A DNA stretch of 64,000 bases, taken from Cutibacterium sp. (lineage in GTDB: Bacteria; Actinomycetota; Actinomycetes; Propionibacteriales; Propionibacteriaceae). This document shows positions 45,292 through 51,602 of the stretch, in pieces (position 1 is the first letter of the stretch; each line of letters opens with the position of its first letter). Position numbers and translations under genes: made by a program. Below the pieces are notes generated by a model. The model made no database searches, had not been told where the DNA came from, and saw nothing but the letters and a program-made list of their open reading frames with translations. The stretch lies in NCBI RefSeq assembly GCF_030525615.1, contig NZ_JAUNEJ010000003.1, positions 44,711-108,710 of the forward strand, in the 5' to 3' direction.

Positions 45292-45582
45292 ATGTTCGGT
45301 TCTCGGAAATCAAAAGATGAGTTACTGGCTAACTTGCGCGATGTCGATTTAAAACTTGCAGCTCTCCCAAGCCAAACTAAGGAAAATATACAAGCACAAG
45401 AAGTTATCGAGCGCTTAAAGGCTGACGGAGTTCCGGTGGAAAAGATCAATATCGAGTTAGCTCGGAACGATCTTCCAAGTGTTGATGAGGTTGGTAAGAA
45501 CACTGCGGCAAGTTTGTTTCCTACCTGGAAGTTGAATCGGCAACGGCGCAAATTAGAAAAACAGCTGTCAAAGTTTGATTAG
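45292..45582 (+). CDS. Small charged protein of unknown function
   Basis: 96 residues from ATG 45292 with GGGAGG five bases upstream. The product is hydrophilic, mostly helical in appearance (DELLANLRDVDLKLAAL and LNRQRRKLEKQLSKF), with no signal peptide or membrane segment. Codon use is AT-richer than both neighbours, suggesting transfer. The 194-base leader contains a GTACGG/CCGTAC-type inverted repeat and no other gene. No family was recognised. Confidence 0.65.
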   Translation: MFGSRKSKDELLANLRDVDLKLAALPSQTKENIQAQEVIERLKADGVPVEKINIELARNDLPSVDEVGKNTAASLFPTWKLNRQRRKLEKQLSKFD

Positions 45583-45700
45583 CGGCTCTCCACAGTTGTC
45601 GGCTGGCTGAGCGAGGTGGCCGCTTGAGCGAGGTGGTTGGCTGATCGGCTGACTGCGTGGGTGTGGCCGCGGTGGGGACGAGCACCCGTTGTCCCCAGGT

Positions 45701-45733
45701 TTGTCCACAATGGGTGTGGACAACTGTGGATGG
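45701..45733. promoter_or_regulatory. Cluster of three DnaA-box-like sites upstream of the Tad operon
   Basis: TTGTCCACA (45701-45709) and TGTGGACAA (45715-45723) form a perfect inverted pair with a five-base spacer, the same geometry as the rnpA palindrome. TGTGGATGG (45725-45733) follows. Each site is within one or two bases of the DnaA consensus. They lie about 100 bases before the first Tad gene and could control it or titrate DnaA. Confidence 0.6.
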
Positions 45734-45834
45734 CGGCCGGATGAGGTGTGGTTCGCAACACCGCAGAATCATTGTCCCCAGATTATCTGTGCGTCTCTTG
45801 TGGGGAGTCTCGGCGTACCCATAGCTTCGCGGTC

Positions 45835-46455
45835 ATGTCCACTCCTGCACATACCGCGACGACACCCCGGCTACGTCGCTCACCGCGTCTTATCGCCATC
45901 GGGGTCCTCTGTGCCTGCTTGGGTGGCCTGGGTGGAGCTTTTGCCTGGCATAGCGCGTCACATACCGATCAAGTTCTCGTCATGACGCGGGCTGTGGGGC
46001 AGGGCGAGATCGTCCGCAATACCGACGTCGGTCTGACATCGGTGGCCGTCGATCGGGCGGTGGCGACTATTCCGGCCTCTCAGCTCGACAAGATTGTTGG
46101 TCAGCACGCCCTGGCTGACCTTTCAGCCGGTCAACTGCTCGGCTCCCACTCAGTCGGCAAGCTGCGGGTGGCGTCGGGGCGTGCCCGGGTTGGACTCAAG
46201 CTGGCTGCCGGGCGATTACCGACCGTTTCTCTCCCAGCAGGAGCCCAGGTGACCTTGGTCGAAACCAGCTCCGACAAGGACTCAGAGACGGTCTCTGAGC
46301 TTTCGACCTTTGATGCCGTCGTCGTCGCGACGCCGAAAGCTTCCGGCGATCACGGTGGCTGGCTGGTCGACGTCGAGGTGGACTCTGGCAGTGCCGCCCG
46401 ACTCGCCGATCTGGCCTCACTGGACCGCATTGCGTTGGTCGAGAGGGGGCGATGA
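45835..46455 (+). CDS. cpaB: Flp pilus assembly protein CpaB/RcpC-like (SAF domain)
   Basis: 206 residues. One transmembrane helix near the N-terminus (LIAIGVLCACLGGLGGAFAW) is followed by a SAF-type domain with VLVMTRAVGQGEIVRNTDVG and ALADLSAGQLLGS. It then continues with VGLKLAAGRLPTVSLPAGAQVTLV and ends in a beta-rich part. CpaB/RcpC proteins sit in the envelope and help assemble the Tad secretion channel. ATG 45835 is the likely start, though its ribosome site is weak. It overlaps the next gene by four bases and opens a tightly coupled operon running to 54385. Confidence 0.75.
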   Translation: MSTPAHTATTPRLRRSPRLIAIGVLCACLGGLGGAFAWHSASHTDQVLVMTRAVGQGEIVRNTDVGLTSVAVDRAVATIPASQLDKIVGQHALADLSAGQLLGSHSVGKLRVASGRARVGLKLAAGRLPTVSLPAGAQVTLVETSSDKDSETVSELSTFDAVVVATPKASGDHGGWLVDVEVDSGSAARLADLASLDRIALVERGR

Positions 46456-47267
46456 TGGCGATCCTGCTGCTTACGAGCCCCGGCGGAGCCCCCGGCTTGA
46501 CGACCACTGCTCTCGGGCTGGCGCTGAGCTGGCCGGGCGACGTCATTCTCATCGACGCTGACCCGTGTCCAGGCCACGCGATTGAATCGGGGTTCCTGGC
46601 TGGACGTATTCCACCGGGTGCCGGAGTGATGGGATTGGCCGCAGCCTGTCGCGACGGCGCTGATCTGGTCCGTGCCATGTGGGACGAGATCATCCCGTTG
46701 CCCCACGATGACGAGAACACGACGGTAGGACTCATCAGCGGCTATGGCCACCTCGGGCAGGCGTCTCTTATGGGTGCGGCCTGGCCCGGTCTCGTCAGCG
46801 CCATGATCGATCTCGGTCAGGCAGGGGTGGACGTCATCGTTGACGGCGGCCGCCTGGGTCCAGAAGCGTTGCCAGACAGTCTTGTTTCCCGCTCTTCACT
46901 CATCGGAATTGTGACCGGATCTCGGTTACGACATCTGGCGGCATTGTCCATGAGGTCCACGGAGGTTGAGGCCCTCTCCTCGGCCACCACTGGCACTGTT
47001 GGACTGGTCGTCGTGGGGCCTGGCCATCCCTACAGCTCGCGCGAAATTGGAGGTCAGTTTGGCCTGCCAGTGCTGGGAGAGGTGATCCGAGACGCTCCAG
47101 CTGCCGCAGTGCTGTCAGACGGTGATCGCGCCGGCAAAAGATGGTCTCGCGGACGGTACGCCACCAGTGTGCGAACCCTGGCCGAGGCGATGGAAGTTAA
47201 ACTCCGTCGCTCCAGCGAGACCATTACCGCACCGCAAACCCTGACCCTAACAAGGGCGGCGTCATGA
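46452..47267 (+). CDS. TadZ/CpaE-like localisation protein with a degenerate P-loop
   Basis: 271 residues of the MinD/ParA fold: an N-terminal strand with SPGGAPGLTTTALGLAL, then VILIDADPCPGH, VDVIVDGGRLG and VGLVVVGPG. The deviant Walker A box should read KGGVGKTT; here both lysines are missing, so ATP hydrolysis is doubtful. TadZ/CpaE proteins position the pilus machine at the pole. Gene order (after cpaB, before tadA) supports the call. It starts at ATG 46452 in an ATGA overlap and ends overlapping tadA. Confidence 0.78.
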   Translation: MMAILLLTSPGGAPGLTTTALGLALSWPGDVILIDADPCPGHAIESGFLAGRIPPGAGVMGLAAACRDGADLVRAMWDEIIPLPHDDENTTVGLISGYGHLGQASLMGAAWPGLVSAMIDLGQAGVDVIVDGGRLGPEALPDSLVSRSSLIGIVTGSRLRHLAALSMRSTEVEALSSATTGTVGLVVVGPGHPYSSREIGGQFGLPVLGEVIRDAPAAAVLSDGDRAGKRWSRGRYATSVRTLAEAMEVKLRRSSETITAPQTLTLTRAAS

Positions 47268-48742
47268 CGATCAATGAGACCGCCCCAGCAGTATGCCGCT
47301 ACGGCGATGACACCCCGGTGTCCACCATCGGCACCAAGGAAGATCTCGCCGGCTTGTTGTCGCGGATGTCCCCGTCAGCCTCGGTTTCTCCGAGGGTTCT
47401 TACCCCACCGAGACGATGTGAGACTACTGACGTCGACTGGCGTACCGTCGTCGCCTTGCGGCGCACGGCGTCAGAACGCATTTCCGCAAAGCGTGCATCA
47501 CATCGCGAACGCAGTGGAGCCGATCTCAACGGCGATGACCTGAGGCTGCTGGGTCGGTCAGTTGTACGCCAGGTCGTCGAATCCCACGCCGAGAAGCTGA
47601 CAGCCGAAGGCGAGGCGTTGTGGAATACACGAACCAAAGAGTCATACGTCGACGCCGTGGTGGACGCCATTTTCGGATACGGGCGGCTGCAACCGCTGTT
47701 CGAGATCCCCGACGCCGAAAACATCGAAATCAACGGCTGTGATCGGGTCTTCATTCAGTACGGGGACGGTCGACGTGAACCGGGTCCGCCGGTCGCCGAC
47801 AGTGATGACGAGCTAGTTGAGGCAATCCGCTTTCTGGGTGAGTCCGCCAACCCGCCGCGACCCTTTGATGACGCCCATCCCACGATGACGGTGGCTCTCG
47901 GTTCCCAGTACCGTCTGCACGCCATCGGTTTTGGGCTGTCCTACCGGCCTTCGGTCGTCATCCGGCACCACACGTTGACGACGGTGACGATCGACGACCT
48001 CGTCGCAACCGGGATGATGCCCCACCACGTCGGTGTGCTGCTGCGTGCAGCCGTGCTGGCTCGACGATCCATCGTTATTGCAGGCGACCAGGGAGCTGGC
48101 AAGACGACTCTGCTGCGCGCCCTTGTCGACGCGATTCCAGCGACGGAACGGTTCGGGACCCTCGAAACCGACTATGAACTGCTGACTCACCTCAACCCAG
48201 ACCGGGACAATATGGTCGCTCTGCAGGCCACCGTGGGGCTGGGAGAAAAAGTGGACGGACGATCCCTCGGCGAATTCACGGTCGCTGACCTCATTCCGGA
48301 AGCCCTGCGTCAGAATCTGTCACGTCTGATTGTCGGCGAGGTGCGTGGCGTGGAGGCCGCCGCCATGTTCGAGGCGATGCAGGCCGGGGCTGGGACCATG
48401 AGCACCACTCACTCCCACTCGGCGACCTCAACCATGGACCGGCTGGCAGGACGAGTCGCCATGGGCGGCGTCATGTCGATCGAAGAGGCCTACCGCCAGA
48501 TTGCTCACAACATCACGTTTCTCGTTCACGTCACCTTGGTAGACGACACGTGGCGAGGAGGAGCGCGGACTCGTCATGTCACCGAAATCCGACAGTTGAC
48601 GGGGGCGCTGGAAAATGGCCGTCCCATCACCCACCTCACCTACGCTGCTCCCACCCCTACTAGCCCTGGCGTCTTCCACCCCGATCCGGCCCTGGTAGCC
48701 GAACTCGCTCACTACGAGCCGGAGGTGACGAGATGGGCATGA
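47264..48742 (+). CDS. tadA: Tad secretion ATPase TadA (CpaF family)
   Basis: A 492-residue type II/IV secretion hexameric ATPase that powers Flp pilus assembly at the inner membrane face. Walker A is VIAGDQGAGKTTLLRAL, the Asp box and Walker B region read RLIVGEVRGVEAAAMFEAM, and the His box TMSTTHSHSA. The N-terminal segment before IFGYGRLQPLFE is a variable ~130 residues. It starts at ATG 47264 overlapping the previous stop and ends overlapping tadB by ten bases. Confidence 0.93.
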   Translation: MTINETAPAVCRYGDDTPVSTIGTKEDLAGLLSRMSPSASVSPRVLTPPRRCETTDVDWRTVVALRRTASERISAKRASHRERSGADLNGDDLRLLGRSVVRQVVESHAEKLTAEGEALWNTRTKESYVDAVVDAIFGYGRLQPLFEIPDAENIEINGCDRVFIQYGDGRREPGPPVADSDDELVEAIRFLGESANPPRPFDDAHPTMTVALGSQYRLHAIGFGLSYRPSVVIRHHTLTTVTIDDLVATGMMPHHVGVLLRAAVLARRSIVIAGDQGAGKTTLLRALVDAIPATERFGTLETDYELLTHLNPDRDNMVALQATVGLGEKVDGRSLGEFTVADLIPEALRQNLSRLIVGEVRGVEAAAMFEAMQAGAGTMSTTHSHSATSTMDRLAGRVAMGGVMSIEEAYRQIAHNITFLVHVTLVDDTWRGGARTRHVTEIRQLTGALENGRPITHLTYAAPTPTSPGVFHPDPALVAELAHYEPEVTRWA

Positions 48743-49608
48743 GCACACCGGTCGCAGCACTGTTGGGAGTCCTACTGGTGGGAGGGGTGATGATGATCGG
48801 TATCGGGGCGGCCCCGATCCATCAGTTATCCACAACCCAATCCACAAGCTTGTGGACAACGGTGGACAAGTGGTTCTCCCGAGTGCCCCGTCGCCGTCGC
48901 CTACACGCCCTGACTGGTCTGGGAATGGGTGCTCTTGGCTACCTGGTGACGGGTTGGGCGGTCTTGATTCTCATCGTGCCGGTACTGGCGGTTGCTGTTC
49001 CGGCCTTGCTGGCCGGTCCGCCACGCCATGACCTCGACGTTATGCGGGCATTGGAACGGTGGGTGCGTCTGGTAAGCGGTTCTGCCTCAACGGGAAAGTC
49101 GGTCATCGACGCCATCCGGGCGACTCGTCGTCAAGCCCCCGAGGTTCTCGCTCAACCGCTGACACGCATGGTGGCTCGGCTGGATTCCCGATGGAACACC
49201 CAGGCCGCACTGCAAGGACTTGCCGATGACCTGGACAGTGCCGACGCCGACCAGGTGATCGCTGCGATCATGATGGCTGCGGAAAGAGGGGGGACGGGAG
49301 CCACCACCACCCTCGACGCACTGGCGGCGTCACTGCAGGAGCGGATTCGCGCATACCGGGAAATCCGGGCCGAACGTGCCAAACCCCGAGTTGTTGTTCG
49401 TCAGGTCAGCACCATCATCGCCGTGGTGCTGACTGGCGCTTGTGTCCTGGGTCGAGAGTACTTAGCTCCCTATCACACTGGGGTAGGCCAGGTGCTGCTG
49501 TGCGGCTACGCCGGGCTGTACCTCGCGGGTCTCGTCGCTTTGTCGCGACGCAGTAAACCTCGACGTCGTGCCCGGATTCTGTTGCGGCAGGAGTCCTACC
49601 ATGATTGA
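48733..49608 (+). CDS. tadB: Tad inner-membrane platform protein TadB
   Basis: 291 residues of the type II secretion F (GspF) family. Hydrophobic segments are at residues 5-25, about 60-90, and two near the C-terminus (VSTIIAVVLTGACVLG and VLLCGYAGLYLAGLVAL). The cytoplasmic four-helix part contains RWVRLVSGSASTGKSVIDAIRATR and AAERGGTGATTTLDALAASLQ. ATG 48733 has GGAGG seven bases upstream. A cluster of DnaA-box-like sites lies inside codons 32-45. Confidence 0.87.
   Translation: MGMSTPVAALLGVLLVGGVMMIGIGAAPIHQLSTTQSTSLWTTVDKWFSRVPRRRRLHALTGLGMGALGYLVTGWAVLILIVPVLAVAVPALLAGPPRHDLDVMRALERWVRLVSGSASTGKSVIDAIRATRRQAPEVLAQPLTRMVARLDSRWNTQAALQGLADDLDSADADQVIAAIMMAAERGGTGATTTLDALAASLQERIRAYREIRAERAKPRVVVRQVSTIIAVVLTGACVLGREYLAPYHTGVGQVLLCGYAGLYLAGLVALSRRSKPRRRARILLRQESYHD
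48826..48869. promoter_or_regulatory. DnaA-box cluster inside tadB
   Basis: A perfect TTATCCACA at 48826-48834 is followed by CAATCCACA (48838-48846), TGTGGACAA (48851-48859) and GGTGGACAA (48861-48869). The middle two form the palindrome TCCACAAGCTTGTGGA. They lie in the coding sequence, about 26 kb from oriC. Confidence 0.55.
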
Positions 49609-50503
49609 GTCCACCCTTGTCCTCGCCGCACTGTGTGGTGGTCTGCTGGTATCCGCGCCCATTTTCGTCATTGCTGGTCGGCGCGGCGCTCCGCTGAAGC
49701 TGTCTGACGCCTTGGCCGGGTTGTCCGGGCACACGGGCCAGGACATCGTCGTCAATCCAACCATCGAAAACGGACGGTTGGAGACCTGGGGAGCACGTGC
49801 CGCAGTCCGGTGGCCACGCCTGGTCAGTGGGCGGACCCGCCGAATCCTTGCACTGCAAGGCCGGACCCCTGGGCACCTGGTTGCCGAAAAAGCCGTCATG
49901 GCAGTGGGCGGAATGATGATTCCGATTCTGGCTCGGGTGGTGGCAGCGATGTGGGGTGACACCCTTCCCGTCACTCCCGTCGGGCTGGCTGTGCTGCTTG
50001 CCATTGTCGGATGGTTCATTCCTGACACCCGGGTCAGGTCACGCTCCAAGGCAGTGCGTCAAGACGCCAGCGAAGTGGTACTGGTGTACATCGACCTCGT
50101 GACATTGGCGAGGCTGGCCAACCAGTCGGCGTCGCGAGCCCTCGTCGAGGCCGCGCGCATGAGCGATCACCCCGTCCTGACTCGGATTCGTACCACCTTG
50201 GAACGCTCCCGGCTGGAACAGCAGTCGCCGTGGACTGGCCTGGAGAGGTTGTCTGAGGAATTAGGGCTGCCAGAACTCGCCGAACTCGTCGAGGTCCTTC
50301 GGCTCGACGATCAAGGGGCTTCTTTAGCCGGAGCTTTGCGGGCACGGGTGAACGAGATGAGAGACGCCCACCTCAATCGCGAAAAAGTCGAAGCTCAGAC
50401 GACCTCGGAATCCTTGACGATCTGGATGGTCATCCCAGTTCTCGTCTTGGGGCTGGTGCTCATCACCCCGCCACTTCTCATCATGGCCGGGGTGGCGTCA
50501 TGA
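49601..50503 (+). CDS. tadC: Tad inner-membrane platform protein TadC
   Basis: 300 residues, the second GspF-type protein of the operon. It has an N-terminal helix (STLVLAALCGGLLVSAPIFVI), a central pair of helices (MAVGGMMIPILARVVAAM and VTPVGLAVLLAIVGWFIP), the cytoplasmic domain with RLEQQSPWTGLERLSEELGLPELAELVEVL, and a C-terminal helix (MVIPVLVLGLVLITPPLLIMA). ATG 49601 overlaps the end of tadB by eight bases, which I prefer over an upstream frame with no ribosome site. Confidence 0.87.
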   Translation: MIESTLVLAALCGGLLVSAPIFVIAGRRGAPLKLSDALAGLSGHTGQDIVVNPTIENGRLETWGARAAVRWPRLVSGRTRRILALQGRTPGHLVAEKAVMAVGGMMIPILARVVAAMWGDTLPVTPVGLAVLLAIVGWFIPDTRVRSRSKAVRQDASEVVLVYIDLVTLARLANQSASRALVEAARMSDHPVLTRIRTTLERSRLEQQSPWTGLERLSEELGLPELAELVEVLRLDDQGASLAGALRARVNEMRDAHLNREKVEAQTTSESLTIWMVIPVLVLGLVLITPPLLIMAGVAS

Positions 50504-50605
50504 CCGGATTCTTCTTCCCTCAGTCCCCGAATATCCCTCAGTCCCCGAATAACGGGGCGTGTGACGTCACCGGAAAGGCCGGTGTGAATGACCAAGGAGG
50601 TCGCT

Positions 50606-50800
50606 ATGAAACATCTCAACACTGTTGCGTCCGTAGTCCTGCCACTCATGGCCGGCGTCCCACCGGTCGACGAAAAACACGACGAAAGAGGACTCAGTCA
50701 ATCGACCGAAAACGCCATCCTGCTGGTGGGGGCGGTGTCCATTGCCACTGTCGTCGTCACCGTCATCAAAGGATATGTGACGTCAAACCTACCGAAGTGA
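50606..50800 (+). CDS. flp: Flp-type pilin subunit
   Basis: 64 residues from ATG 50606 with AAGGAGG five bases upstream, the strongest ribosome site in the operon, as expected for the major subunit. A hydrophilic leader ends in DERG, followed by LSQSTENAILLVGAVSIATVVVTVI, a Flp-like cleavage site and single hydrophobic helix with a Glu six residues after the Gly. The mature part is about 35 residues. No prepilin peptidase gene is in the window, so cleavage depends on one elsewhere. Confidence 0.78.
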   Translation: MKHLNTVASVVLPLMAGVPPVDEKHDERGLSQSTENAILLVGAVSIATVVVTVIKGYVTSNLPK

Positions 50801-51168
50801 GGCAGGCGCACCGACGAGTCCGAGAGCGCGGAGTGTCAGAATCTGTGCAGTGGTCGCTGGTTTGGCCGGTGGTTCTGCTTGTCGTGGTCGGGGTCGTCCA
50901 GACAGCAGTCGTGCTGCAGGCCCGGGCCACAGCCACCGAGGCGGCCCGGGCAGCGGTTCGCGTGCAAGCCCTACGTGGTTCCCACCCCGGTGAGGCTCAC
51001 AATGTCGCCCGTGACATGGTTCAAAACTCTCCATTGGTCGGTGTCACGGTACGGGTATCGCGCACGGATTCCCTGGTGCGTGTGGATGTCGAGGGCAAGG
51101 CGGCGACCGTGTTTGGTGCCGTCGTGCCGGTCAAAGGTCACGCCGTCGCTGTCGAGGAGGAAACATGA
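50797..51168 (+). CDS. tadE: TadE-like minor pseudopilin
   Basis: 123 residues. A basic N-terminus (RQAHRRVRERG) precedes VSESVQWSLVWPVVLLVVVGVVQ, a pseudopilin-like cleavage site and helix, then a short extracellular domain with ATATEAARAAVRVQALRG. The GTG at 50797 overlaps the flp stop (GTGA) and keeps the basic leader expected of a TadE protein; GTG 50833 is an alternative but would lose it. The gene overlaps the next by four bases. Confidence 0.8.
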   Translation: MRQAHRRVRERGVSESVQWSLVWPVVLLVVVGVVQTAVVLQARATATEAARAAVRVQALRGSHPGEAHNVARDMVQNSPLVGVTVRVSRTDSLVRVDVEGKAATVFGAVVPVKGHAVAVEEET

Positions 51169-51602
51169 TTCGACCTGCTCAGCTGCGGGGAGCCCAGCGC
51201 GGTGCGGTCGCCGTCGAGGCCGCGCTCATCTTGCCCGCTGCGCTCATGATCGCCGCAGTCACGGCCGGGGGTTGGCGGCTGTCTGAAGTGCGGGCCGATG
51301 CCCAGTCAGCGGCGGAAGTAGCCGCTCGCGCCGGGTCTCTCGCCCCGACAGTCAGCCAGGGCAATGCGGTGGGTCAGCGCGTCGCACAAGCCGAGCTTTC
51401 CGGTACGCGGTGCAGTGATTCCGTCATCACCATCGATTCATCGGCTCTTACCCGGCCCGTCGGGTCCACCGGATTCACCTCGGTTCGGGTGAGGTGCACC
51501 GTCAGGCTCTCTGACCTTCTGGTTCCGGGAATGCCGGGAGCTGTTCACGTCGAGTCGACGGCACGGTCCACCGTCGACAGTCATCGGGAGCGACACACAT
51601 GA
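51165..51602 (+). CDS. TadF/TadE-like minor pseudopilin
   Basis: 145 residues. The leader RGAQRG is followed by AVAVEAALILPAALMIAAVTAGG, the typical TadE/TadF cleavage site with Glu at position five, then an extracellular part with two cysteines (TRCSDS and VRVRCTV) that may form a disulphide. ATG 51165 overlaps the tadE stop, and the gene overlaps the LysM-BTAD gene by four bases, so it is part of the same transcript. Confidence 0.82.
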   Translation: MIRPAQLRGAQRGAVAVEAALILPAALMIAAVTAGGWRLSEVRADAQSAAEVAARAGSLAPTVSQGNAVGQRVAQAELSGTRCSDSVITIDSSALTRPVGSTGFTSVRVRCTVRLSDLLVPGMPGAVHVESTARSTVDSHRERHT

